A stretch of 13,685 nt of DNA. Origin: CAJPST01 sp041795785 (GTDB taxonomy: Bacteria; Pseudomonadota; Gammaproteobacteria; Enterobacterales; Pasteurellaceae). Below, piece by piece: positions 6,491-13,685 of the stretch. The notes beneath the pieces were generated by a model that did no database searches, was not told the DNA's origin, and was given only the letters and a program-made list of their open reading frames with translations. Every line of letters starts with the position of its first letter. Positions within the stretch are counted from its first letter, which is position 1. Position numbers and translations under genes: made by a program. The stretch covers positions 1-13,685 of the forward strand of contig JBHBXR010000102.1 of the NCBI GenBank assembly GCA_041795785.1. The letters are read 5' to 3'.

Positions 6491-6499
6491 TGTTTTTTT

Positions 6500-8047
6500 A
6501 TGCAACAATCCCTTACTCAAACGAAATCACAATCCAAGCACTGGTTAAAATATCTTATTGCCGCTGCCGTATTGCTGATTGATTTATATTTAGTGGTGTT
6601 AATGTATTCACAAGGGGAATATCTGTTCGCCATTTTAACACTGGTGATCCTCACTTCCGGCGTTTATGTTTTCAGCAGCGACAAAGTCTATGCTTGGCGT
6701 TATGTCTATCCCGGCATTACGGGGATGTTCATTTTCATCTTATTCCCTTTGATTGCCACTATCAGTATTGCTTTTACCAATTACAGCGGAACCAATCAAC
6801 TTGCTTTTGAGCGTGCCGTATCCGTATTAACTGCGCAACGCTACTTTGCCGGTGATAAATATGATTTCAAACTGTTTCCGCAAAGCGATAACAGTTATCG
6901 CATTGCGCTATACAACCAAAACAGCGGACAATACTTCGTTTCCGACAATATCCAATTAACCGCCGATCAAGTGAAGGTCAGCGAGCAAACTGAACCTGAA
7001 GGCGAAGCGGCGCCGTTAAAAGTCATTACGCAAAACCGCGCGACGTTACAAGCCATGAAAGTTCTGTTACCGAACGGCAACGAATTAACCATGAGTTCCT
7101 TACGTCAGTTCTCCGAACAAAAACCGCGTTATCAATTCAACAGTGAAAACAATACATTAACCAATAATGAAAACGGAAAACTCTATCGCGCCAACGATGA
7201 AATCGGTTTTTTCCAGGCGGTCAACGAGAGCGGCGATTGGCTGAGCGAAACTTTGGAACCGGGCTATACGGTTTCAGTCGGTTGGCTGAATTTTATTAAA
7301 ATTTTTACTGACGAAGGCATTCAAAAACCGTTTGTACAAATCTTTATTTGGACGGTGTTGTTTTCTCTTTTAACCGTAGTGTTCACCGTTATTCTCGGTA
7401 TGGTGCTTGCTTGCGTGGTGCAATGGGAAGCGTTAAAAGGAAAAGCGGTTTACCGTTTATTACTGATTTTGCCTTACGCCGTACCGTCCTTTATTTCGAT
7501 TCTGATTTTCAAAGGCTTGTTTAACCAAAGTTTCGGTGAAATCAATATGATCCTTAATCATTTATTCGGCATCAGCCCGGAATGGTTTAACGATCCGTTC
7601 TTAGCCAAGTCCATGATTCTTATCGTCAATACTTGGTTGGGCTATCCGTATATGATGATTTTATGTATGGGTTTATTAAAAGCCATTCCGTCCGATTTAT
7701 ATGAAGCTTCCGCTATGGACGGCGCATCCACTTGGCAGAATTTCAGCAAAATTACCTTCCCGTTGTTACTGAAACCGTTAACGCCGTTAATGATTGCTTC
7801 CTTCGCATTCAACTTTAACAACTTCGTGTTAATTCAATTATTGACTAACGGTCGTCCGGATATGATCGGTACCACCACACCGGCGGGTTACACCGACTTA
7901 CTGGTCAGCTACACCTACCGTATCGCCTTTGAAGGCAGCGGTACGCAAGACTTCGGCTTGGCGGCGGCGATTGCCACCATCATCTTCCTGTTAGTCGGCG
8001 GTTTGGCGTTACTCAACATCAAAGCCACAAAAATGAAACTGGATTAA
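6500..8047 (+). CDS. malF: maltose ABC transporter permease MalF
   Basis: Inner-membrane permease subunit of MalFGK2 that contacts MalE and holds maltose in its transmembrane site. From the ATG at 6500 it has 515 residues (E. coli 514). Two hydrophobic segments lie around residues 17-35 and 40-60, a third around 72-92, then the large periplasmic P2 loop (about 93-275) typical of MalF. The conserved membrane core follows, including LPYAVPSFISILIFKGLFN, NTWLGYPYMMILCMG and FNFNNFVLIQLLTNG. The EAA coupling motif, which docks into MalK, is EASAMDGASTWQNF, roughly residues 400-413. The P2 loop differs more from E. coli than the membrane core does, as expected. It lies 111 bp after malE and 18 bp before malG. 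Confidence 0.97.
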   Translation: MQQSLTQTKSQSKHWLKYLIAAAVLLIDLYLVVLMYSQGEYLFAILTLVILTSGVYVFSSDKVYAWRYVYPGITGMFIFILFPLIATISIAFTNYSGTNQLAFERAVSVLTAQRYFAGDKYDFKLFPQSDNSYRIALYNQNSGQYFVSDNIQLTADQVKVSEQTEPEGEAAPLKVITQNRATLQAMKVLLPNGNELTMSSLRQFSEQKPRYQFNSENNTLTNNENGKLYRANDEIGFFQAVNESGDWLSETLEPGYTVSVGWLNFIKIFTDEGIQKPFVQIFIWTVLFSLLTVVFTVILGMVLACVVQWEALKGKAVYRLLLILPYAVPSFISILIFKGLFNQSFGEINMILNHLFGISPEWFNDPFLAKSMILIVNTWLGYPYMMILCMGLLKAIPSDLYEASAMDGASTWQNFSKITFPLLLKPLTPLMIASFAFNFNNFVLIQLLTNGRPDMIGTTTPAGYTDLLVSYTYRIAFEGSGTQDFGLAAAIATIIFLLVGGLALLNIKATKMKLD

Positions 8048-8065
8048 GGATATTAGGAGAGAATT

Positions 8066-8956
8066 ATGGCTATCGTACAACCTAAATCAATACGCTACCG
8101 TTTATGGGCGACCCATTTATTGTTAATCGCCTTTATTTCCCTGATTGTGTTCCCGCTCTTAATGGTTATCGGTATTTCTTTGCGTCCGGGCAACTTGGCG
8201 ATCGGCGATTTGATTCCGAAACAAATCTCATGGGAACACTGGCAGGCGGCATTAGGGTTTGACGTGGTACACGCTGACGGCACCGTCACGCCGCCGCCGT
8301 TCCCGGTGTTACGTTGGTTATGGAATTCCATTAAAGTGGCGACCATTACCTCCATCGGTATCGTGACCCTTTCCACCACCTGTGCCTACGCCTTCGCACG
8401 GATGAAATTCAAAGGGAAGAAAACCATTTTGCAAGGTATGTTGATTTTCCAAATGTTCCCTGCCGTGTTGTCGTTAGTGGCGTTATATGCTTTATTCGAC
8501 CGTTTGGGACAATATGTGCCGTTCCTCGGTTTGAACACGCACGCCGGCGTTATCTTCGCGTATTTGGGCGGTATCGCCTTACACGTTTGGACGATTAAGG
8601 GCTATTTTGAAACCATCGACGGTTCTTTGGAAGAAGCGGCATCCCTTGACGGCGCAACACCTTGGCAGGCGTTCCGTTTGATTCTGTTACCGCTTTCCGT
8701 GCCGATTTTAGCCGTAGTATTTATTTTGTCCTTTATCGCCGCCATCACGGAAGTGCCGGTCGCCTCCCTGTTATTACGCGATGTGGACAGCTACACTTTA
8801 GCGGTGGGAATGCAACAGTATTTGTATCCGCAAAACTACTTGTGGGGCGATTTTGCCGCTGCCGCAGTGTTATCCGCCATTCCGATTACAGTAGTGTTCC
8901 TACTGGCGCAACGCTGGTTAATCGGCGGTTTAACCGCAGGCGGGGTGAAAGGCTAA
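8066..8956 (+). CDS. malG: maltose ABC transporter permease MalG
   Basis: Second inner-membrane permease subunit of MalFGK2. It has 296 residues, the same length as E. coli MalG. Six hydrophobic segments are visible, the first at about 16-38. The EAA motif EEAASLDGATPWQAF (about 189-203), which contacts MalK, is present, followed by RLILLPLSVP. The C-terminus GGLTAGGVKG corresponds to the conserved MalG tail, which in E. coli reaches into the translocation path and contacts MalE. AGGAGA lies about six bases before the ATG, and malF ends 18 bp upstream, so the two are co-translated. A 165-bp gap with inverted repeats follows before malS. Confidence 0.97.
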   Translation: MAIVQPKSIRYRLWATHLLLIAFISLIVFPLLMVIGISLRPGNLAIGDLIPKQISWEHWQAALGFDVVHADGTVTPPPFPVLRWLWNSIKVATITSIGIVTLSTTCAYAFARMKFKGKKTILQGMLIFQMFPAVLSLVALYALFDRLGQYVPFLGLNTHAGVIFAYLGGIALHVWTIKGYFETIDGSLEEAASLDGATPWQAFRLILLPLSVPILAVVFILSFIAAITEVPVASLLLRDVDSYTLAVGMQQYLYPQNYLWGDFAAAAVLSAIPITVVFLLAQRWLIGGLTAGGVKG

Positions 8957-8971
8957 CCCTCACGCTTATCG

Positions 8972-9048
8972 GTTTGTCGGTTTTATACAAAGGCGGACAC
9001 AGGTTCCGCCTCTCGCCAACAACAGCGCGTAAATCCACACCGACAAAC
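8972..9048 (+). repeat. nested inverted repeats in the malG-malS gap
   Basis: An outer 10-bp inverted repeat, GTTTGTCGGT (8972-8981) and ACCGACAAAC (9039-9048), encloses an inner 7-bp stem, AGGCGGA (8991-8997) and TCCGCCT (9005-9011) with a seven-base loop. No T-tract follows either stem, so this is not a simple terminator. It may fold as a two-tier structure in the malG-malS transcript that adjusts malS expression or protects the 3' end of malG. Confidence 0.6.
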
Positions 9049-9093
9049 TGAAATTACGTCATCGTTTCGATTTATATTTCTCCGCTAAAACTG

Positions 9094-9102
9094 ACCGCAC
9101 TT
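9094..9102 (-). other. DNA uptake signal sequence (Hin type)
   Basis: Exact AAGTGCGGT on the minus strand, about 20 bases upstream of the malS start codon. Confidence 0.8.
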
Positions 9103-9121
9103 TTGCTGACGAGGTATTTCC

Positions 9122-11200
9122 ATGCAAAAACATCTTCTTTATTTATCGTTGTTCTGTTCATCAAGCCTAATGGCGGCACCTTGGCAACACAGCCATTTTC
9201 CTGATTTTAACGATAACGTGGAAAAACAACTGTTCCAAGCGCAGGCTAAGCTAGGCAAAGGGAATTATCCGTTACAATTTCAATCGGGTAATCAATGTTA
9301 TCAGCCGCAAAGCGCGTTGAAACTAAACCAAACGGTTTCCTTAGTTCCCTGCGAAGGGGAAATTCCGCAAATTCGTCTGTTCCGCGACGGCAATTATTTA
9401 GCGCAGATCGATACCCGCAGCGGCACGCCTACCTTGCGGATTAGCGTGGAACAACTGCCTGATAATACAAAACCGGCGTTAAAAAGTTGCCCGACATGGA
9501 ACAAACAACCGTTGCAAATTGATGTAAACCAAACTTTTGCCGACGGCGAAACCGTGCGGGATTTTTATTCGGGCAAAACCGCCGTAGTGAAAAACGGTAA
9601 AGTCACTTTGATGCCCGATGCGAATGCCGAAGGTTTATTGTTATTGGAAAAAGTGACGGATAAACAAGACAAAAGTGCGGTCGCAAAAACACCTGTTTTT
9701 AATTGGAAGAACGCCACCGTTTATTTTGTTCTGACCGACCGTTTTTATAACGGCAATCCGCAAAACGATCACAATTACGGACGGCGAAAAGACGGAATGC
9801 AGGAAATCGGCACCTTCCACGGCGGTGATTTACAGGGCTTAACGCAGAAACTGGATTATTTGCAACAGCTCGGCATCAATGCGATTTGGATAAGCTCGCC
9901 GCTCGAACAGATGCACGGTTGGGTCGGCGGCGGCAGTAAAGGCGATTTCCCGCATTACGGTTATCACGGCTATTATCATCAAGACTGGACGAAAATCGAT
10001 GCCAATATGGGCACGGAACAAGATCTGAAAAATTTCATTCAACAGGCGCATCAACGCGGCATGAAAGTGATTTTTGACGTGGTGATGAACCATACCGGCT
10101 ATGCCACCCTTGCCGATATGCAGGCGTTCGGCTTCGGTTCGCTCTATCTGAAAGGTGATGACATTAAACAAACCCTCGGTGAAAAATGGACGGATTGGAC
10201 GCCGAAACGCGGTCAAAACTGGCACAGTTTCAACGATTACATCAATTTCGGCAGCAAAGAAGGCTGGCAAAACTGGTGGGGGAAAGATTGGGTGCGTTCC
10301 GATATCGGCGATTACGACAGTCCGAAATTCGACGACTTAAAAATGTCCCTCGCCGCCCTGCCGGATTTGAAAACCGAAAGCGAAAGTGCGGTCAATTTAC
10401 CGACCTTTTTTCAACGTAAACAAACTAACGCACAGCATCTGCCCGATGCCAAAGTGCGCGATTATCTGATTGTTTGGTTATCCGATTGGGTGCGGAAATA
10501 CGGCGTGGACGGTTTCCGCGTGGATACCGCCAAACATGTGGAAAAATCCACTTGGTTACAACTTAAACAAAGTGCCGATAAAGCCTTACGCCAATGGCAA
10601 GCGGAAAACCCACAAGAAAGCAGCGGCGAACCGTTTTGGATGACCGGTGAGGCTTGGGGACACGGCGTACACCAGAGCGATTACTATCAAAACGGTTTTG
10701 ATGCGATGATTAATTTTGATTTTCAAGATCAGGCAAAAAGCGCCTTGAATTGTTTCGCCCACATTGAGCCGGTCTATCAGGAAATGAACGGCAAATTGAA
10801 GGACTTTAACGTGCTCAGTTATCTTTCGTCGCACGACACCCGCTTGTTCTTCCATACGGATAGCGAAGGTAATACAGTCAAACAAAAAACCGCCGCAAAT
10901 TTGTTGTTGTTGGCATCCGGAGCGGTGCAAATTTACTACGGTGACGAAAGCGGTCGCGAATTTGGCCCGACCGGCTCCGACCCAATGCAAGGCACCCGCT
11001 CCGATATGAACTGGCAGGCAATTAAGAATGACAGCGAAACACAAAACCTGCTGAGCCATTGGCAAAAACTCAGCCTGTTCCGTAAATTACATCCTGCAGT
11101 AGGTGCAGGCACGCATACTACTTTGAATACGGAAAACTATTTTGCTTTCAGCCGTGAACTGAACGGCGATAAGGTGATAGTGGTTTGGGCGGGGAATTAA
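9122..11200 (+). CDS. malS: periplasmic alpha-amylase MalS
   Basis: Secreted alpha-amylase that shortens long maltodextrins in the periplasm to sizes MalE can bind. It has 692 residues (E. coli 676). A short signal peptide is probably cleaved near residue 18-19 (LMAA|PW). An N-terminal beta region (about 20-190) precedes the GH13 barrel. Catalytic motifs: region I FDVVMNH (Asp319, His324), region II GFRVDTAKH with nucleophile Asp468, region III GEAWGHG with Glu510, and region IV SSHDTR (His571, Asp572). Four cysteines (59, 77, 123, 544) align with those of E. coli MalS, whose folding depends on disulfide bonds. GAGG precedes the ATG. In E. coli malS is a separate locus; here it follows malG by 165 bp with no clear MalT box of its own, so it is probably read through from malE. 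Two uptake sequences lie inside it. Confidence 0.96.
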   Translation: MQKHLLYLSLFCSSSLMAAPWQHSHFPDFNDNVEKQLFQAQAKLGKGNYPLQFQSGNQCYQPQSALKLNQTVSLVPCEGEIPQIRLFRDGNYLAQIDTRSGTPTLRISVEQLPDNTKPALKSCPTWNKQPLQIDVNQTFADGETVRDFYSGKTAVVKNGKVTLMPDANAEGLLLLEKVTDKQDKSAVAKTPVFNWKNATVYFVLTDRFYNGNPQNDHNYGRRKDGMQEIGTFHGGDLQGLTQKLDYLQQLGINAIWISSPLEQMHGWVGGGSKGDFPHYGYHGYYHQDWTKIDANMGTEQDLKNFIQQAHQRGMKVIFDVVMNHTGYATLADMQAFGFGSLYLKGDDIKQTLGEKWTDWTPKRGQNWHSFNDYINFGSKEGWQNWWGKDWVRSDIGDYDSPKFDDLKMSLAALPDLKTESESAVNLPTFFQRKQTNAQHLPDAKVRDYLIVWLSDWVRKYGVDGFRVDTAKHVEKSTWLQLKQSADKALRQWQAENPQESSGEPFWMTGEAWGHGVHQSDYYQNGFDAMINFDFQDQAKSALNCFAHIEPVYQEMNGKLKDFNVLSYLSSHDTRLFFHTDSEGNTVKQKTAANLLLLASGAVQIYYGDESGREFGPTGSDPMQGTRSDMNWQAIKNDSETQNLLSHWQKLSLFRKLHPAVGAGTHTTLNTENYFAFSRELNGDKVIVVWAGN
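9673..9681 (+). other. DNA uptake signal sequence (Hin type)
   Basis: Exact AAGTGCGGT within malS, in the linker between the N-terminal region and the catalytic barrel, where it encodes Ser-Ala-Val in DKSAVAK. Confidence 0.8.
10384..10392 (+). other. DNA uptake signal sequence (Hin type)
   Basis: Exact AAGTGCGGT followed by CAATTT and a later T-tract, as in the extended signal, within malS (Ser-Ala-Val in ESAVNLP). Confidence 0.82.
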
Positions 11201-11256
11201 GACTATTCCGCAGAGTTCCTTATATTAGGGAGAATATTTCACTTTTTTCATCATAA

Positions 11257-11294
11257 AAATACCTGAATCTTGAGTACTTCAGAAACAGGTATTT
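11257..11294. terminator. convergent terminator between malS and treC
   Basis: A 9-bp inverted repeat (AAATACCTG / CAGGTATTT) with a 20-base loop lies in the 117-bp gap between the two convergent genes. The minus-strand reading ends in ATTTTT, a better T-tract than the plus strand (TATTTAG). It probably terminates the tre transcript and may work less well for malS. A shorter CTGAA/TTCAG pairing overlaps the loop. Confidence 0.65.
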
Positions 11295-11317
11295 AGATGA
11301 ATTATGCTATGTGCTGT

Positions 11318-12943
11318 TTAAGCAAGGAAATAGATTCCCTGATACGGCTTCAGCACCACGCCGCCCGCTTGCTGTGCCAGCTCCGCATAGTTATTCAACA
11401 ACACATTGCCTTGCGGAGTCAGGTTAATCGACTGTGTTTCCGCACTTAAATTGGCAATGACCGTCAAAGTTTCCGTCGCCGTTTGACGCTGATACGCCCA
11501 AACGGACGGATGGTTCGGCAATAAGTCCTGATAATCGCCGTCGGTCAGCACGGCTAACTTTTTGCGTAAGGCAATCAAGGTTTGATAGGTATAGAACACC
11601 GAATTTTTATCCGCAAGCGCTTGTTCTACGTTGATTTCATGGTAATTGCGCGCGACGTCAATCCAAGGTGTGCCTGTGGAGAAACCGGCATTTTTCGAGC
11701 CGTCCCACTGCACCGGTGTGCGTGAATTGTCACGGGATTTTTGTGCAAGGATTTTGATAATCAGCTCTTCGCTTACGCCTTTTTCTTTTAATTCCGCATA
11801 GGCATTTAAACTTTCCACATCACGATATTCTTCAATGGTGGCAAAATTCGGATTGGTCATCCCGATCTCTTCTCCTTGATAAATATACGGCGTGCCTTGC
11901 ATGCCGTGCAGCAACATCGCTAACATTTTCGCGGAGGTGGTGCGAAGTTCGCCTTCATCGCCAAAACGGGAAACGATACGCGGTTGGTCGTGGTTGCACC
12001 AAAACAACGCATTCCACGCTTTGCCGTGCATACCTTGTTGCCAGTAGTTGAAAATGGACTTCAATTCTACATAATCCGGTTTGGCATACGTCCATTTTTC
12101 GCCGTTTGGGTAATCCACTTTTAAATGGTGGAAATTGAAGGTCATGGATAATTCCGTGCCGTCTAAATTGGCATATCGCTGACAATGTTCCAATTTGGTA
12201 GACGACATTTCACCCACGCTCATCAAGCCAAACGGGGTTAACGCATTTTGGTTCAACATTTGCAAGTATTGATGAATTTTCGGACCGTCCGTATAAAAAC
12301 GGCGTCCATCGCCTTCAAAATCGTCTTCAAATTTTTCAGGTTTGGAAATCAAATTCACCACGTCCAAACGCAAGCCGTCAATCCCTTTTTCCGCCCAGAA
12401 TTTGCAAATATCAAACAGTTCCGCACGCAATGTCGGATTTTCCCAGTTTAAATCCGCTTGTTCAGGGGCGAACAGGTGTAAATAGTATTTTTGCGCTTTA
12501 TCCGACCATTTCCACGCCGAACCGCCGAATTTCGATTTCCAGTTAGTCGGTTGTTCTTGCCAAATGTAGTAGTCGTGGTATGGGCTGTTTGGATCTTCGC
12601 CTTGCTTAAACCATTCGTGGAAGGTAGAACTGTGGTTGAACACCATATCCATCACAATACGGATATTGCGTTTGTGTGCCTCGGCAATCAGTTGCTCAAA
12701 ATCCGCCATCGTGCCGTAACTTGGGTCAATATTGCGGTAATCGGCAATGTCGTAGCCGTTGTCAATTTGTGGCGACACGTACATCGGCGTAATCCAAATG
12801 CCGTCAATGCCAAGAGTTTGTAAGTAATCAAGACGTTTGATAATCCCTTGAATATCGCCCGTGCCGTTCCCTGTCGTATCTTGGAATGATTTTGGGTAGA
12901 TTTGGTAAATTACCCCGTTTTGCCACCAGTTTTTGTTGTTCAT
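11318..12943 (-). CDS. treC: trehalose-6-phosphate hydrolase (alpha,alpha-phosphotrehalase) TreC
   Basis: Cytoplasmic GH13 enzyme that splits trehalose-6-phosphate, the product of the TreB phosphotransferase, into glucose and glucose-6-phosphate. It has 541 residues (E. coli about 551). Motifs: WWQNGVIYQIYPKSFQDT at the N-terminus, region I DMVFNH (Asp99, His104), region II GLRLDVVNLIS with nucleophile Asp194, region III VGEMSS with Glu245, and region IV WCNHDQPR (His318, Asp319). The stretches DGDGRRFYTDGP, LSMTFNFHHLKVDYP and KSRDNSRTPVQW are specific resemblances to TreC rather than to general oligo-1,6-glucosidases. There is no signal peptide. It is the last gene of the minus-strand treB-VOC-treC row, 43 bp after the VOC gene. 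Its AAAAGG ribosome site is rather far (about 11 bases) from the ATG. A maltose-type alpha-glucosidase (MalL) is the alternative, but the treB context favours TreC. Confidence 0.93.
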   Translation of the reverse strand: MNNKNWWQNGVIYQIYPKSFQDTTGNGTGDIQGIIKRLDYLQTLGIDGIWITPMYVSPQIDNGYDIADYRNIDPSYGTMADFEQLIAEAHKRNIRIVMDMVFNHSSTFHEWFKQGEDPNSPYHDYYIWQEQPTNWKSKFGGSAWKWSDKAQKYYLHLFAPEQADLNWENPTLRAELFDICKFWAEKGIDGLRLDVVNLISKPEKFEDDFEGDGRRFYTDGPKIHQYLQMLNQNALTPFGLMSVGEMSSTKLEHCQRYANLDGTELSMTFNFHHLKVDYPNGEKWTYAKPDYVELKSIFNYWQQGMHGKAWNALFWCNHDQPRIVSRFGDEGELRTTSAKMLAMLLHGMQGTPYIYQGEEIGMTNPNFATIEEYRDVESLNAYAELKEKGVSEELIIKILAQKSRDNSRTPVQWDGSKNAGFSTGTPWIDVARNYHEINVEQALADKNSVFYTYQTLIALRKKLAVLTDGDYQDLLPNHPSVWAYQRQTATETLTVIANLSAETQSINLTPQGNVLLNNYAELAQQAGGVVLKPYQGIYFLA

Positions 12944-12986
12944 TTTTATATTACCTTTTCATCTAAAGAGGGTAAGAACACCTACT

Positions 12987-13370
12987 CTACGCAACAAGCT
13001 CAATCAAGTTTCCTTCACTGTCTAAAATACAACTTTCATAATGCCCATCACCTGTTGTTCTTGGTCCACTGAAGACTTGATAACCATCATTTCTTAATCG
13101 TTCGGTCAGAGCATCTACTTTTTCTTTTGAGCCTAATTGCATCGCAAAATGGATTAAGCCTGTTCTAAATACATGTTTTTCCATATCTTGAAGCTCAGGG
13201 CGTGTCATAATTTCTAAGCGAGCTCCACCTTCAAAAGTTAAGAAATAAGTCATTAAATTTGTGCGTGGATTGTGATACTTTTCATTTGGCACAGCGTTAA
13301 AGTATTTAACAAAGAATTCTTTGCTTTTTTCTAAATCCTGTACATAGATTGCAATATGTTCTAATTTCAT
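12987..13370 (-). CDS. VOC (glyoxalase/bleomycin-resistance fold) family protein
   Basis: This 127-residue soluble protein has the vicinal-oxygen-chelate fold. The four expected metal ligands are all in place: His5 (EHIAIYV), Glu53 (ARLEIM), His74 (LIHFAM) and Glu124 (NLIELVA). The paired beta-alpha-beta-beta-beta layout is also visible, with DLEKSKEFF in the first helix and DSEGNLIEL before the last strand. The family includes glyoxalase I, dioxygenases and resistance proteins. I cannot assign the substrate, and the sequence is not a close match to GloA as I know it. AAGGAA precedes the ATG. It is inserted between treB and treC, and its GC is about 36% by hand count over 13021-13320, against about 45% in a treC segment and higher in malS. 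This suggests a different origin from its neighbours. Confidence 0.85.
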   Translation of the reverse strand: MKLEHIAIYVQDLEKSKEFFVKYFNAVPNEKYHNPRTNLMTYFLTFEGGARLEIMTRPELQDMEKHVFRTGLIHFAMQLGSKEKVDALTERLRNDGYQVFSGPRTTGDGHYESCILDSEGNLIELVA

Positions 13371-13432
13371 TGTTTTTTCCTTATATCAGAGTTTTATCAT
13401 AATTTAGGTGGGCAAGTGTGCCCCCCACGCTA

Positions 13433-13685
13433 TTATTCCACTTCGCCCTTCAACGCTTTGCGTTTGTACACCACCATTGTTAATGCAATCGGTACGATGA
13501 TTGCCACTAACATTGCCACCGCAAAGGTTGCCCAGAATTGGTGTTGGATCGATAAAATACCCGGTAAACCACCTACGCCGATACTGCCGGCTAACACGCC
13601 GCTGAAACCGCAGATTAACGCCGCACAAGCACATTGCACATAACATTGGGAAACGGTATTTTAAGTTGATCCCGTACATCGCTGG
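13433..13685 (-). pseudogene. treB: trehalose PTS permease TreB (EIIBC), C-terminal end, apparently frameshifted
   Basis: This is the C-terminal end of the EIIC domain of the trehalose phosphotransferase permease, which imports trehalose across the inner membrane as trehalose-6-phosphate. The 5' part is outside the window. Entering from the right edge, one frame gives PAMYGINLKYRFPMLCAM (about 13684-13631), a conserved EIIC segment. The next frame gives CAALICGFSGVLAG, then GVGGLPGILSIQ, a last membrane segment and the tail YKRKALKGEVE to the stop at 13433. The two halves fit E. coli TreB in order but in different frames. Comparing lengths with my recollection of E. coli TreB, about eight bases are missing near 13630-13637. 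Either the gene is damaged or the sequence has an error there. A GTG at 13639 in the second frame is not a plausible true start. It is followed by the VOC gene 62 bp downstream. Confidence 0.75.

Noticed and set aside
6464..6499. Longer MalF start
   Set aside because: The extra residues come from translating a DNA uptake sequence, and the ATG at 6500 has GAGG and gives the family's usual length.
8662..9051. 129-codon plus-strand open frame overlapping the end of malG
   Set aside because: It lies in another frame of the strongly conserved malG, has no ribosome site and encodes a low-complexity Arg/Thr-rich product.
9122..9180. Lipoprotein signal in MalS (cysteine at residue 12)
   Set aside because: The residue before the cysteine is Phe, which does not fit a lipobox, and a normal Sec cleavage site follows a few residues later.
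13408..13430. Possible terminator between treB and the VOC gene
   Set aside because: The GTGGG/CCCAC pairing is short and needs a bulge, and no T-tract follows, so read-through into the VOC gene is more likely.
13404..13679. Independent 91-residue gene at the right edge
   Set aside because: Only its first residues resemble a protein family (TreB). The rest is out-of-frame translation of the treB 3' end.

Overview
The window is a maltose/maltodextrin (mal) locus from a member of the Pasteurellaceae, followed by part of a trehalose (tre) locus. The family is inferred from six exact copies of the 9-bp Haemophilus-type DNA uptake sequence AAGTGCGGT on the two strands, far more than chance would give. 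The mal proteins are gammaproteobacterial and very close to the E. coli ones. Hand-counted GC in several segments is about 45-50%, which sits better with Aggregatibacter/Basfia-like genera than with H. influenzae. I cannot name the species.

Layout, left to right. Only the start codon of an unknown leftward gene is visible at positions 1-3. A leftward operon then reads malK (4830-3712), a cytoplasmic GH13 alpha-amylase-like gene (3697-2384), lamB (2348-1068) and malM (1000-104), closed by a strong intrinsic terminator. A 367-bp divergent regulatory region (4831-5197) carries a near-perfect CRP site, a second weaker CRP-like site, an 11-bp dyad and MalT-box-like GGAGG motifs. A rightward run reads malE, malF, malG and malS (5198-11200), with hairpins between malE and malF and between malG and malS. 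A shared terminator lies between malS and the leftward tre genes. On the minus strand the tre genes are treB (3' end only, apparently frameshifted, running off the right edge), a small low-GC VOC-family gene, and treC.

How it works together. LamB admits maltodextrins through the outer membrane. Periplasmic MalS shortens long dextrins, and MalE binds the products. MalF-MalG-MalK2 imports them using ATP, and the cytoplasmic GH13 enzyme probably processes them inside. MalM is the conserved periplasmic accessory protein of the operon. TreB (trehalose PTS permease) and TreC (trehalose-6-phosphate hydrolase) form a parallel glucosyl-glucose route.

This is mostly a conventional catabolic locus. The points worth a second look are the extra GH13 gene between malK and lamB, the disrupted treB frame, the AT-rich VOC gene between treB and treC, the dyad in the divergent promoter, the nested inverted repeats after malG, and a maltoporin that lacks the loop cysteines of the E. 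coli protein. I see no phage, IS element, CRISPR array, tRNA or rRNA.
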